DNA of 60,138 bases from Scytonema sp. UIC 10036 (GTDB taxonomy: Bacteria > Cyanobacteriota > Cyanobacteriia > Cyanobacteriales > Nostocaceae), in the NCBI RefSeq assembly GCF_009725235.1, contig NZ_WJFC01000070.1, forward strand, positions 1 through 60,138. Direction: 5' to 3'. Below, piece by piece: positions 25,334-34,641 of the stretch. How positions within the stretch are numbered: position 1 is the stretch's first letter; every line of letters begins with the position of its first letter. Below the pieces are notes generated by a model that ran no database searches, was not told the DNA's origin, and saw only the letters and a program-made list of their open reading frames with translations. A program made the position numbers and the translations under genes.

Positions 25334-26754
25334 AACTGTCCGCTATACTTAAAAATGGATTTTGGGCAACCTATGGAGCGATCGCAACACGCTTCTTATC
25401 CTTAGTGAGTAACTTGCTGCTAGCAAGACTACTGCTCCCATCTGAATTTGGTGTTATCAGCACTGCCTACATTTTTTGGGCTTTTGGAAATCTATTTAAC
25501 CAAGGTACATCTGGATCTTTTATCGTTTATAAAGGCGTTGAAGATAAGCGTTATTTAGATACAACCTACACTATCAGTCTGACTATCGGGTGCTTTTTAG
25601 CCCTAGTGCTTGGATTAATATCACCCATAGCAGCACGCTACTACAGCATACCAGACCTAATATGGATACTACTGATATTTGGCTTTAACCTCATACTCTC
25701 CTCATTCCAGTCCGTACATGAAGGAGTTCTGAGGAGGCGGATGCAGTATCGAGAGCTAGCAAACTCTAACCTAATTGCCTCATTTATCAGAGTATTTTCC
25801 ACAATTGGGAGTGCTTTACTGGGTTTAAGTTACTGGTCATTTGTTATAGGAGATACAGCAGGTTGGGTAACAGGGTGCATTCTCATGCATCGCTATGCCA
25901 AGCAAAAATTCAATTTGCGTATTTATTCAGAGGTCAGATGGGAAGTTTTGTCTTATTGTTTAGGCAATACTGGTTTCAGCTTGGGGTATTTCGTTATTTA
26001 TAACTGTGACAACTTTGTGGTTAGTGTAGTTCTAGGAACAACTAGTCTTGCTTTTTACAATCTTGCCTACCAGTTAACAATGGCGATAACAACTATTCTT
26101 TCTCAGGCAATGAGCCAAGTTGGGATGTCGGTGTTTGCTCAATTAGAAGATGACCAACAGCGAGAAAACGCTTTAGTTAAAGTCATTGAACAAACCTCTT
26201 TCCTAGCTGCTCCCTTATACGCCTTATTCTTTTTAGTTGTTAATCAACAAACCATCTCTTTTCTCTTTGGAACCCACTGGATTCCTGTTTGTACAGTTAT
26301 TCCAGGATTGCTGATTTTCGCTTACTCTCGCCTGATAAACAGCCAACTTTTTTCCATGCTGTCTGCAAAAGGGAAACCCGGAGTTAATGCTAAACTCAGC
26401 CTAAGCATTGCTCCTGTGGCTGTCTTAAGTTTTGCGATCGGTGCCAAGATAAAAGGAATTATTGGTGTCAGTATTGCGGTTGCTGTAGTTTTAGGAATTA
26501 TTTGGACGATTTACTGTTGGTGGGAGGCTTGCCGTCAATTAGGCTGGTCTTCTAAAAAGTTCTTAAGTTTTGTGTTTAAAGCACCTTTAATAACGCTTTT
26601 ACCAATTTTCGTTTCTCTAAAGTTTCCTATCATTATACAACCCTTATCATTTCTAGTAATATATTTATTCCTTGTTCGTTTATTAGCTGCTAAACAATTT
26701 CTCCAATATCAATATTTATTAGGAAATATTAGACAACGCCGTAGGTTGGGTTGA
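25330..26754 (+). CDS. Wzx-like polysaccharide flippase (copy B)
   Basis: This multi-pass PST/MOP flippase of about 474 residues is paralogous to 13560. It begins MKLSAILKNGFWATYGAIAT and shares FGVISTAYIFWAFGN, LGLSYWSFVIGDTA and FSMLSAKGKPG-NAK. The ATG at 25330 overlaps the preceding GT2 stop (ATGA). The same frame is open upstream, but that part lies inside the GT2 gene and is not conserved. The final codons (RRRLG, stop) are supplied by a GTAGGTTGGGTTGA hairpin repeat, so the C-terminus is repeat-derived, as in copy A but through a different repeat family. Confidence 0.88.
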   Translation: MKLSAILKNGFWATYGAIATRFLSLVSNLLLARLLLPSEFGVISTAYIFWAFGNLFNQGTSGSFIVYKGVEDKRYLDTTYTISLTIGCFLALVLGLISPIAARYYSIPDLIWILLIFGFNLILSSFQSVHEGVLRRRMQYRELANSNLIASFIRVFSTIGSALLGLSYWSFVIGDTAGWVTGCILMHRYAKQKFNLRIYSEVRWEVLSYCLGNTGFSLGYFVIYNCDNFVVSVVLGTTSLAFYNLAYQLTMAITTILSQAMSQVGMSVFAQLEDDQQRENALVKVIEQTSFLAAPLYALFFLVVNQQTISFLFGTHWIPVCTVIPGLLIFAYSRLINSQLFSMLSAKGKPGVNAKLSLSIAPVAVLSFAIGAKIKGIIGVSIAVAVVLGIIWTIYCWWEACRQLGWSSKKFLSFVFKAPLITLLPIFVSLKFPIIIQPLSFLVIYLFLVRLLAAKQFLQYQYLLGNIRQRRRLG

Positions 26755-26800
26755 GGAACGAAACCCAACAATTTCATTAAATATTGGGTTTCGTTCCTCC
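26741..26800. repeat. Dispersed hairpin repeat ending the wzx-like gene B
   Basis: GTAGGTTGGGTTGAGGAACG, then AAACCCAAC, then after 16 bases the inverted part ATTGGGTTTCGTTCCTCC. The first half provides the last five codons and TGA stop of the flippase gene. It belongs to the same family as 16299-16331. Confidence 0.85.
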
Positions 26801-26855
26801 ATTTGACCATTTAAGATTTACTTGATAAATAACCTCTAAATGGAACAGAAGCATC

Positions 26856-26888
26856 CCAATCCAAAATCCAAAATCCAAAATCTAAAAT
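26856..26888 (+). repeat. Heptamer tandem repeat (CCAAAAT)
   Basis: About four copies of the 7-bp unit CCAAAAT, the last with a T for C, lie just before the ATG at 26892. This is the complement of the unit at 20035-20064. Confidence 0.8.
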
Positions 26889-26891
26889 AGT

Positions 26892-27821
26892 ATGCGAGTA
26901 GCCATCTGCATAAATACTTGTCAGCGTCCCGGTGGATTGAAGCGGCTGTTAGATGGTCTTAATCAATTAACTTTCCATCACTGTGAAACCCCTGACATAG
27001 AAATTATTGTTGTTGATAATGACTCAAGCGGTCATGCTTGTGAATTTTGTGCAGAAATCAGTTCCGAATTTAAATGGGTTTTAAAGTGTTACACCGAACC
27101 ACGCCGAGGTATTCCCTTTGCACGAAACAAAGCTATTACTTGTGCTATTGCAGAAAATGTAGACTTTGTGGCTTTTATTGATGATGACGAAGTTCCCGAA
27201 CCCAATTGGCTTGATGAACTTTTGTATGTGCAAAGTTCATACAATGCGGATGTTGTTTGGGGACAAATTCTACCTTACTTTCCTCACTCTATTCCTGATT
27301 GGCTAGCTAAAGGACAATTTTTCCATCGCCCCCGCTATCCTACAGGTTATGAACTGAAAAGTGCGGCTAACAACAATACACTTATTCGTGCAGAAGTTTT
27401 TAAACAACAAGAGAAGTTGCTAGATGAGAGATTGGCATTATCTGGTGGTTCTGACTGGCACTTTTTTATGCGATTGCAACGTGTAGGCTATAAAATAGTG
27501 TGGGCAGATAATGCTCTGGTACATGAGTGGATACCTCAAAGTCGCACAAATTTAAAATGGTTGTTGCAAAGAAGTTACCGAATTGGTATTACAGAGAGTT
27601 TTTGTGAAATAGACTTAAAACCCTCAATCGCAGTGAAAAATCAGTGTATTTACAAGGGAATTAGGCGAGCGATCAAAGGTGTATTATTCATTCCTCTGTC
27701 CTTTATTATGGGACAACACCAAGGCATTAAAACTTTATTATACATTTATCACAGTTTAGGAATGTTAGCAGGTGTTGCGGGAAAACAATATGAGGAGTAT
27801 AAAGAAATTCATACTCTTTAA
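26892..27821 (+). CDS. Family 2 glycosyltransferase (copy B, third GT2)
   Basis: This 309-residue GT2 enzyme starts MRVAICINTCQRPGGLKRLL, with EIIVVDNDSSG near residue 40 and the metal-binding motif VAFIDDDEVPEPNWLDEL near residue 95. SGGSDWHFFMRLQ and the LVHEWIPQSR segment follow in the acceptor half. It occupies the same slot (between wzx and wzy) as the GT2 at 15213 but is not obviously its paralog. This is the main difference between the two loci and may define a distinct sugar in the repeat unit. It ends 24 bp before the wzy-like gene. Confidence 0.86.
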   Translation: MRVAICINTCQRPGGLKRLLDGLNQLTFHHCETPDIEIIVVDNDSSGHACEFCAEISSEFKWVLKCYTEPRRGIPFARNKAITCAIAENVDFVAFIDDDEVPEPNWLDELLYVQSSYNADVVWGQILPYFPHSIPDWLAKGQFFHRPRYPTGYELKSAANNNTLIRAEVFKQQEKLLDERLALSGGSDWHFFMRLQRVGYKIVWADNALVHEWIPQSRTNLKWLLQRSYRIGITESFCEIDLKPSIAVKNQCIYKGIRRAIKGVLFIPLSFIMGQHQGIKTLLYIYHSLGMLAGVAGKQYEEYKEIHTL

Positions 27822-27845
27822 AAGAGGAAAAATCCAAAAATTTAA

Positions 27846-29195
27846 ATGTTTAATATATTCCCTAAGAAATTAATACTCTTAGAGGCAAAAAACAAATTAG
27901 AAAATCTCTCGCACGCAGAACGAGTGGTTTATTGGACGATTGTGCTAACGCCACTGTGGTGGGTGTTGGGGGTACAGACTCTGCTTTATCCCGGCGTTGC
28001 TCTCTATTTGCTAGCGTATGATTTTCATTTAGACAAACTCGTTAAGCGATCGCTACCACTTTGTAACTGGACGTGGTTATTACTGAGCTTAGCAGTACTG
28101 TGGACTAACATTCAGGGGCTATCGTCAATCAGCTTTAACGCCATGAAAAGTGCAGCCACAGTAGTCACACTCTTAAAAGGTTACTTTTTAGTTTTTTCTT
28201 GTCTCACAATACCCTTTTGGCATCGTGTCAGATTAACTGTAGTAACGCGAGCTGTTTCTTGGATGACAGGTGGTTACTTGGTGTCTCTTGGCATTCAACT
28301 GCTAATTCTGTTTGGCACCGGTCCGCAGAAAGCTATTATGCCACCTCTGGCTAAAGCGATACCAGGAGATAAACTCAGTTTAATGGTTAAGTTTGCAGTG
28401 TTCCAACCCTTTTTTGGACTTCCTCTAGCCCGGACAGAACTTTACACTGCAGATCCACCCATTCTGGGCGTTTGTGCGCTTTTGTGCTTTTTTATGTGCT
28501 TTGGTGAAACAGATAAATATTTACGTAAGTACGCTTTAGCAGGTTGCACCGCAACATTAATCATTGCTCAAAGTCGCCTAGCATGGATATGTTTCCCAAT
28601 AGCACTTCTAGCAGTCATTTGCTTTCGCAAAGCCTCAGCGCGTCAAGGGTTCCTTTGGTTCTCAACACTTATTTGTTTTATTTGCGCCCTTATAGGAATG
28701 GAGGTAACCGAGTTACTAGACAAACCTATGGAAACTTTTAATGGAGCTCGAGCTGATTCATCAAAAGACCGTGCTTTGGTTGTTGCTGCAACTCTTAAGG
28801 CTTGGAAAGAATCCCCATGGATTGGGTGGGGAATTGTCGAACGAACAGTCACCTGGGGTAACGGAGCTTTTGAACTTCCTCTGGGGACTTTTTCAACTTA
28901 CGCACAAATTCTGTATTTACACGGAATATTTGGTTTCACATTCTTTGCCATTGCTGTATCAACAACTTTATGGTTCTTTTGGCAACCGGCATTGAGAGGT
29001 AAAAGAACTGCTCAACGGGCATTTGCTAGCTTTATTGCTATGTTAATACTGTGTCAAGCCACTAACTTAAGCTGGATGATTGTTTATTTCTGGTTCTACT
29101 TTTTGTGGTTGGGCACAATTCTTGCAGAAGCTTACCCTCAATACGTCTCTTCATGGCAAGAATTATCAAGAAATCATGACATAAAAAGTCAATAG
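27846..29195 (+). CDS. O-antigen ligase/Wzy-like polysaccharide polymerase (copy B)
   Basis: This 449-residue multi-helix membrane protein aligns throughout with the protein at 16555. Shared blocks are LSHAERVVYWTIVLTP-WW, LARTELYTADPPILGVCALL, SQSRLAWICFP-like and RADSSKDR. EAWKESPWIGWG becomes KAWKESPWIGWGIVERTVTWG near residue 320. It is expected to polymerise or ligate repeat units at the periplasmic side. It is directly followed by a 7.1-kb island that separates it from its Wzc-like partner at 36314, whereas in copy A the two genes are adjacent. Confidence 0.87.
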   Translation: MFNIFPKKLILLEAKNKLENLSHAERVVYWTIVLTPLWWVLGVQTLLYPGVALYLLAYDFHLDKLVKRSLPLCNWTWLLLSLAVLWTNIQGLSSISFNAMKSAATVVTLLKGYFLVFSCLTIPFWHRVRLTVVTRAVSWMTGGYLVSLGIQLLILFGTGPQKAIMPPLAKAIPGDKLSLMVKFAVFQPFFGLPLARTELYTADPPILGVCALLCFFMCFGETDKYLRKYALAGCTATLIIAQSRLAWICFPIALLAVICFRKASARQGFLWFSTLICFICALIGMEVTELLDKPMETFNGARADSSKDRALVVAATLKAWKESPWIGWGIVERTVTWGNGAFELPLGTFSTYAQILYLHGIFGFTFFAIAVSTTLWFFWQPALRGKRTAQRAFASFIAMLILCQATNLSWMIVYFWFYFLWLGTILAEAYPQYVSSWQELSRNHDIKSQ

Positions 29196-29221
29196 ATAAA
29201 CAAACAAACCATGAGCTTATC

Positions 29222-30048
29222 ACTCCCGGTTCGCTCATTTTTTTGGGAGTTAGAAGAAAGCCTACTCGGGGGTAAAAGATTGACCATCAAGTTGAGTGTA
29301 AATACTGATAGGAAAGCCAAGTAAAGCAAGAATACGCTTCTGCAAGGGTGAAAGAGCCGTCAAGTGAGCGTAAACTTCGTTTTTCACTTCCATCAATAGT
29401 AGTGTAATTTCTTTAAATGCAGCCAGAAGTATTTCAGCAGTAGGTCGTGCAGTCTCTCGCTTTGGATTACCAACATAAAGACCAGCCAGTTTTTCTTTCT
29501 CTTTTTCTAAATTATGACGAACCTGAAATTCTAAAAGGTTTAAAACTCGCAAACCAATTGAAAGTAGCCTAATCAAACCAGTAATATGGTAGCAGGCTAC
29601 CACCCAGTTCCGACTCAAATGAGAACCAGTTGGTATCAATAGAAAGGTAACACAATACTGCTTGCAGACGGTCAGGAGCCAAATCGAGTGCGCGTAAAGA
29701 TTCGTCCGTAAAGCTTTTTAACGTTTCTAATCGCTTACTTACCCAAGCTTGAACGTGGTTCAAACGGTGGTCTGCTTGCGATCATATGTGTGTTAACCAA
29801 ATTACCACCACACTACCTAGATTTAGTCCTTGCCAATTTCCATGACATGGAAAATGTTTATCGATTAGTTGCTCTATTCCCATATGCTCTAGTTGTGTTA
29901 GCAGTATGGGTATATCATCAACTCGTTTATTTGTAATTATGAGTTCTTTTGCCATAAACCCGAACCTATACCTACCCAGTTCCTTTGGCAATATGTCTAG
30001 CGATATACTTTTTTCCCTAACTTAGAAAAAAATGGGCGAACCGGGAGT
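29222..30048. mobile_element. Internally deleted IS1634-type insertion sequence
   Basis: The left end carries ACTCCCGGTTCGCTCATTTT (from 29222) and the right end its complement, AAAATGGGCGAACCGGGAGT (ending 30048): terminal inverted repeats of about 20 bp or more with one mismatch. Between them lies a broken DUF4277-type transposase gene without its catalytic centre. No clean target duplication could be picked. The element is about 0.83 kb and cannot move by itself, though the intact ends might be mobilised in trans. Confidence 0.75.
29262..29991 (-). pseudogene. Broken IS1634-family (DUF4277) transposase
   Basis: The N-terminal part (from 29991) contains ELIITNKRVDDIPILLTQLE and HFPCHGNWQGLNLGSVVVIW, the typical DUF4277 start of IS1634-family transposases. 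An in-frame TGA at 29782-29784 then interrupts a reading that continues SQADHRLNHVQAWVSKRLET. After about residue 130 the frame shifts and jumps straight to the C-terminal region (LLEFQVRHNLEKEKEKL, ARPTAEILLAAFKEI, LQKRILALLGFP). The DDE catalytic middle is missing. It therefore has one nonsense mutation, one frameshift and a large internal deletion. Confidence 0.8.
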
Positions 30049-30049
30049 T

Positions 30050-30530
30050 ATTAGTCTACAGGAGACCATTGAGCAGTTTTACTATTGAGATGGTTAATGT
30101 TGGCATTGCTAGTTGTGCTTCATAATTTGTGATTTTGGGAAAATTCTTGCTAATTGTTCCTAACTAATTCAACTGGCAGAAAAATAATATTCAAATCCAT
30201 TTGCCCCTCTCAATTTTTTATACACATTTGTCTTTTTTTGTCAACTCCTTCTACTGAACCGGCTCTCTAGCCCAAAACGTTTATACCACTTAGACTTGAG
30301 ATAAAATACTCCGTTCACATACTATTGTGATTCGTGAGGTGTTTAAAACGCTCAAAATATAAGCTGGATAAAGGTTTGGCTAATAGCGAGCGCACCGCTT
30401 GTGAGAAATGCGGGATAAGTTGTTTTTGCTTGCACCTAAGAACGCAAATAAGTCTGACTCACACGATCAAGTTTTTGTCAATAGGAGTGTCCAAGCGATG
30501 ACAGCAAATTCTATAGTAGTTGATAGCATC
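30050..30530. other. Spacer between IS remnant and CHAT-type remnant
   Basis: About 480 bp in which no complete gene is seen. The frame leading into 30531 is open from 30408 but its upstream residues resemble nothing known. The region probably contains decayed sequence. Confidence 0.45.
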
Positions 30531-30668
30531 ATGAAGAAAATCCTGATTGTATCAGCTAACCCACAGAATACCTCTCAGTTACGTCTCTCTGAAGAAGTCA
30601 GAGAAATTCAGGCGGGGTTAAAACGTGCAAAAAGGCGCTCGCAATTTGAAATCATAACTAGTGCATAA
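30531..30668 (+). pseudogene. N-terminal remnant of a cyanobacterial CHAT-type protein
   Basis: Starting at the ATG at 30531, 45 residues read KKILIVSANPQNTSQLRLSE, then EVREIQAGLKRAKRRSQFEI. This is the standard opening of many cyanobacterial CHAT- or TIR-like proteins, in which the frame normally runs on through a DDLRRALLDHQPQ-like stretch to a HFSGHG motif. Here it ends after IITSA with a stop at 30666-30668, and the rest is missing. The frame is open to 30408 upstream, but those residues do not resemble the family. It sits 161 bp before a GTPase gene, so a CHAT, GTPase and WD40 gene set may once have been intact here. Confidence 0.55.
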
Positions 30669-30829
30669 GTCAACTCTGGTTTCACCTATAAGAATATGTA
30701 GAAGAGTTTTTCGATCTCTAATAGTACACACTTTGGTCTTTTTGTCAAATTGTAAGTACTAACTAGTAAATTTTTCACGTATCAGTAAAAACCGTGAAAA
30801 ATTCTAATTTTATTAAGGAGTCTACAGGT

Positions 30830-32032
30830 ATGGCAAGTTATAAGATAATTATTTTAGGGCCAAGAAGATCTGGAAAGACTGTATTTTTAGCAAGTATGTA
30901 TAGGAGGCTTTCAATTCCAGGACAATTTAAAATATTTTTGGAGTGTGATAGTAGTCCCATAGTCATTAATCCTACTGATGGGAGAGAAATGAGCCCTAGC
31001 CAGTTACTTGCTGAAAGATATGCTAATCTTGCAAATCCCAACAAGGATTGGGAGCCAGGAACCGTAGACGTTGAAAAATGGCACTTCACGTGTAAAGTTC
31101 AAAGACCAGATTTAGATTTTAAGGATTTTACAGCTTGTAACTTTACTTACTTAGATTATGCCGGTGGGGACTTAGTTCTACAGCAAAATCCAGAGCTTGA
31201 TCGTGAGCTACAGGAAGCTGATAGTCTTTTAGGGCTTCTCGATGGCGAAAAAATTTTATCTCTTCTTCGCAACGAGGGAGATGGCTATACTCAGATCACT
31301 CAAGATTTGGGTAATATGCTCCCAATTTTGATGAGAAAGAAAAATCCAGTTCATTTTGTCATTAGCAAATGGGATCTTCTCCACAGGGATTTTTCATTGG
31401 AACAGGTTAGAGATCGTTTACTTGAAGAAGAATTTTTCCGAGATTTTGTTCAAAATCGGATTGATGGTAATTCGTCAGTTCGACTGATTCCTATGAGTGC
31501 AGTGGGGATGGAATTTGTCAAGCTAGAAGATGGAATCATGAAAAAGATTCCCGGTAAATCTCTCAAGCCCTTTCAGGTAGAAATGCCTCTAGCTTGTGTT
31601 TTACCTGATAAAGTAAAATTTGAGTTAGAGCAGGTAGCGAAGAAGAAGCAAGAGCTTCTCAACCAGCAAATTAATTATTCAAGTCAAGTGGGATTTTGGG
31701 ATTCTTTATTAGAATTTGCTGGCACTGCAATAGACTGGTTCAGACAATCTATCGTTGCAGATTTACCATTAGAACTTCGATTCACTGATGAAATTTTAAA
31801 AAAGTTTAGCGCAGCAGCAAGAGCAGGAGCTCAGCAAACACGAGAACAACAAGAAAATAGAATCAGAGAGCTTGAATATCAAAGGAATAAATCTCTCAAA
31901 TCGGTTACAGACGAAGAGAGTGCTCTAAAGTACACAATTGATGTCTTTTTAGAAATGCAAGCTAAACTTGATTACAGTTTTCCAGATTCTCTTATAAAAT
32001 TACCCAAAAATAGTAGTCGATTATATAATTAG
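30830..32032 (+). CDS. P-loop GTPase of the TRAFAC-like type found in bacterial conflict modules
   Basis: This 400-residue protein has a complete set of GTPase motifs. G1 is GPRRSGKT (residues 10-17), G3 is DYAGG (109-113), G4 is SKWD (179-182), which confers guanine specificity, and G5 is MSAVG (about 222-226). Residues 265-385 contain charged helices, probably coiled coil, after a hydrophobic patch (FWDSLLEFAGTAIDWF). The ATG at 30830 is chosen because AAGGAG lies nine bases upstream; an in-frame GTG 12 codons earlier has no such site. It may belong to the DO-GTPase-like families described in NTP-dependent conflict systems, but I cannot confirm the subfamily. It is followed by a WD40 protein gene after 157 bp. 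Confidence 0.7.
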   Translation: MASYKIIILGPRRSGKTVFLASMYRRLSIPGQFKIFLECDSSPIVINPTDGREMSPSQLLAERYANLANPNKDWEPGTVDVEKWHFTCKVQRPDLDFKDFTACNFTYLDYAGGDLVLQQNPELDRELQEADSLLGLLDGEKILSLLRNEGDGYTQITQDLGNMLPILMRKKNPVHFVISKWDLLHRDFSLEQVRDRLLEEEFFRDFVQNRIDGNSSVRLIPMSAVGMEFVKLEDGIMKKIPGKSLKPFQVEMPLACVLPDKVKFELEQVAKKKQELLNQQINYSSQVGFWDSLLEFAGTAIDWFRQSIVADLPLELRFTDEILKKFSAAARAGAQQTREQQENRIRELEYQRNKSLKSVTDEESALKYTIDVFLEMQAKLDYSFPDSLIKLPKNSSRLYN

Positions 32033-32189
32033 GTAGTTATGGAAATTCAATTACATTCCTGTAACGTTGGTATTACATTGTAAAATTTTCGTGTCTGTTC
32101 TGGAAGTCAATATCAATACCCGCCTTACTTGAGATAATTGTCTTAATTCAAGAAAGGGAGAGCGTAAAATTAATTTAGTCCAGATACTT

Positions 32190-33665
32190 ATGAATGACAA
32201 CATAGAAAAAATTCAAGCTGCACCGTTTCTAATAAGTAGTAGCCAACAACGGGATTTTACAACAATTGTAGCTCCTGGCTATATTTGTGACGCTAACATT
32301 TCTGACTTGCTCAGAAAAGTTGTGTCACGGTACAATCAACCGACACAGCTAGGAAAAGCAATATATGTAGAAATTTCTGGTTCTGAAGTTGGCGACATTT
32401 TTGTGATATTCCGTACTACCTGGGCATTGGAAAAGTATATTGGTGGTCAAGGGGATGAAATTCTCAGAGATCCGGCGAGACCAATTCCTTTTATAGAAGG
32501 TCTTGTTTTACAAGAACCAATAACCGATGATGTGATAGCATCTACAAATTTTGAGATAGCTCATCAACAAGTTGTCAAGCATTACCAAGCTTTTTGGCAA
32601 TCGCCTCAGCCTGTACAGAAGTCAGAGTCTTTTAATTTACAAACAGAAAGCGATTCAAGTAAAAATCTTATACTTATCAAAACGCAACTCTCGCCTTCAC
32701 GTGGAATTTCCCTAGGTAAATTGTGGCGCTGTATTGGTACGCTCAGTTCTGATTCTTCGTCCTACTCAGAGGTATGCTCAGTAGCTTTCAGTCCTGATGG
32801 AAAACTAATTGCAGTTCGGTACAATGACCAAACAGTTAAGCTCTGGGATTGGAGTAAACAAAAAACTGAATTTGTCTGGGATTTCTGGAAACGCAATAGT
32901 GTGAGTTTAATCGCTTTTAGTCCCAATGGCGAGACTATTGCTACTGCGGTATTTGATAATTCAGGACAAAGTGTGATCAAGCTATGGAATTGGCGAACAG
33001 GTGAACAAAATGATCTTCCTCAAAGAAGTAGAGAAGCTATTTACTCCATCGCCACCAGCTACGATCTTAATCAAGAATGGCTTGTTAGTGGTAGCGAAGA
33101 CAGACATATTGAGCTTTGGAATCTATCTGAAAAAAGAAGTATATGGAGCTTTAAAGAAACTGAAGGTTGGTTGGGGGGAGAATATTCTCCACACTTGCAT
33201 CCTATAAAATCAGTTGCCATTAGTCCAAATGGTAAGATTCTAGCTAGTGGAGATAAGGAAGGAGTTGTAAAAATTTGGGGAATGGAACGGGGCGAAAGGA
33301 GAGGTAAAATTAGAGTTTCATTGGAGTCTGTAAATTCTCTTGCCTTCAGTACTGATGGTCAAACAATAGCTAGTGGTAGTAATGATGGGAAAATAAAATT
33401 TTTTCGACTAAACAATCTTGAAGTAATTTTGAACATAGTAGTAAATCATCCTGTAAACTCAGTAGCTTTTAGCCCTTCTGGTCAAATCCTTGCTAGTGGT
33501 AGTGATGACAATCAGATCAGAATTTGGGACTTTAACAAAGGTGAACTCATTACCACTTTAAGTGAACATACAGGAGGAATAACATCAGTTACTTTTAGTT
33601 CAGATGGCTTACTCGCAAGTGGAAGTAAAGATGGTAGAATTAAAGTCTGGCGTAAAGGGCAATAG
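32190..33665 (+). CDS. WD40-repeat protein with an unrecognised N-terminal domain
   Basis: This 491-residue protein has two parts. Residues 1-140 form a domain I recognise only as recurring in cyanobacterial proteins, with QQRDFTTIVAPGYI, LGKAIYVEISGSEVGDIFVI and RPIPFIEGLVL. Residues 185-490 contain about six or seven WD40 repeats with the usual VAFSPDGKLIA, ASGSDDNQIRIWD and GH/ASGSKDGRIKVW signatures, forming a beta-propeller scaffold. No catalytic motif was seen. Neighbouring a GTPase and a CHAT-type remnant, it may act as a sensor or scaffold in a GTP-dependent switch or conflict module. That is inference from context. Confidence 0.75.
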   Translation: MNDNIEKIQAAPFLISSSQQRDFTTIVAPGYICDANISDLLRKVVSRYNQPTQLGKAIYVEISGSEVGDIFVIFRTTWALEKYIGGQGDEILRDPARPIPFIEGLVLQEPITDDVIASTNFEIAHQQVVKHYQAFWQSPQPVQKSESFNLQTESDSSKNLILIKTQLSPSRGISLGKLWRCIGTLSSDSSSYSEVCSVAFSPDGKLIAVRYNDQTVKLWDWSKQKTEFVWDFWKRNSVSLIAFSPNGETIATAVFDNSGQSVIKLWNWRTGEQNDLPQRSREAIYSIATSYDLNQEWLVSGSEDRHIELWNLSEKRSIWSFKETEGWLGGEYSPHLHPIKSVAISPNGKILASGDKEGVVKIWGMERGERRGKIRVSLESVNSLAFSTDGQTIASGSNDGKIKFFRLNNLEVILNIVVNHPVNSVAFSPSGQILASGSDDNQIRIWDFNKGELITTLSEHTGGITSVTFSSDGLLASGSKDGRIKVWRKGQ

Positions 33666-33813
33666 CAGCTTAGAAACAAATTAAACTTAGAGGCTCACAT
33701 ATTGCACAAGAGAAATTGATGTAATTAGATAACTCAGTATTCAAGAGAATGGATGATTTTCTGTATCTCATCCCAAATAGAACGTTGGCCAGAGTTAGCA
33801 AAGCTACTAACCC

Positions 33814-34068
33814 TCACCTTCCTAACCCAAAAGCATAGCTTTTTTGAATTCGCACGCGACCGAGACCTGCGATCATGGGGTCACCGTGCCAATCCGGGTT
33901 TTTGTACGCTAAGAAGTTTTTCAGCGTCTGGAACGACGATTTTTCGTTCAAACTAAATAAAACTAGCACCATAACCATAGTTCTCTCATCAATTTTTCTA
34001 AAAAAAGCACTTGCTGAAAAACTTACCTCATCTAGGCATTGAGCCGAGATATGTGTTTTTTCCTGCAA
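33814..34068 (-). pseudogene. Possible transposase fragment
   Basis: This 84-residue frame contains SAFFRKIDERTMVMVLVLFS, which is reminiscent of the 'F-KKPERIAALxMVMxLCL' stretch in IS1634-family transposases, followed by unlike sequence. It lies between the WD40 gene and a group II intron in a gene-poor stretch (33666-34182) that otherwise shows nothing recognisable. The assignment is tentative. Confidence 0.3.
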
Positions 34069-34225
34069 GATGACTCCAAAAGGCTTGATTTCTCGTTACC
34101 GAATACGGCTTTTTTAAACCTACTGTATTAAATTATCAAAACCATACAGGATAAGGGTTTTCAGATCCGGAATGCAGGTTTGGTAGGGTCGATGAGGAGC
34201 ATTACTGCACCTCACCTCCCATTCG

Positions 34226-34260
34226 GAACCGTGCTTGCCAGTTTTCCAGCACACGGCTAC
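34226..34260 (-). ncRNA. Group II intron domain V
   Basis: The hairpin has 5' arm AGCCGTGTGCTGG, loop GAAAAC-like and 3' arm GCAAGCACGGTTC on the minus strand, with the AGC catalytic triad and GAAA-type tetraloop expected of domain V. It looks intact although the encoded maturase is not. Confidence 0.75.
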
Positions 34261-34272
34261 TCAATGTGTTTC

Positions 34273-34641
34273 CTATTTGTCACTACAGGACTTCTGACTA
34301 CCATCGCTGGCAGTTTTTTCATCGTGGCAATGGCGGTGTAGTAATTGGAGATTTTCCCATTCGTTTTTGCCTCCGCATGAAATGGGGGTGGTGTGGTCAA
34401 TTTCCAATACATCACTTTCTCTGAAATGCAAGCCACACCAAGTACACTTTCCATGCATGTTGCTTCAATAACGCTGATTTGCAATACCTAATGGACGACG
34501 CTTACCGTTGGCTTTCGGAATATAAACGCGGCGTACTGGTTTTGGTCGAAATTGTTTAGATTTCAATTCAAAGTGCAACTTGCTGACAAATTCGGATTTT
34601 GCCGTTTCTGACGCGAGTTCCTTCTTGTCCTTGAGATTAAG
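34273..34641 (-). pseudogene. Remnant of group II intron reverse transcriptase/maturase with HNH end
   Basis: The N-terminal remnant reads [20 protein letters not shown], then [19 protein letters not shown], the RT-0/RT-1 region of group II intron reverse transcriptases. After a stop (NQRY, then TGA) the reading continues directly with an HNH nuclease: CTWCGLHFRESDVLEIDHTT, then PISCGGKNEWENLQLLHRHC and HDEK. The whole polymerase palm with YADD, the thumb and domain X are missing. The HNH zinc-binding cysteines and the DHTTP core are still readable. It cannot supply maturase activity itself. Confidence 0.8.
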
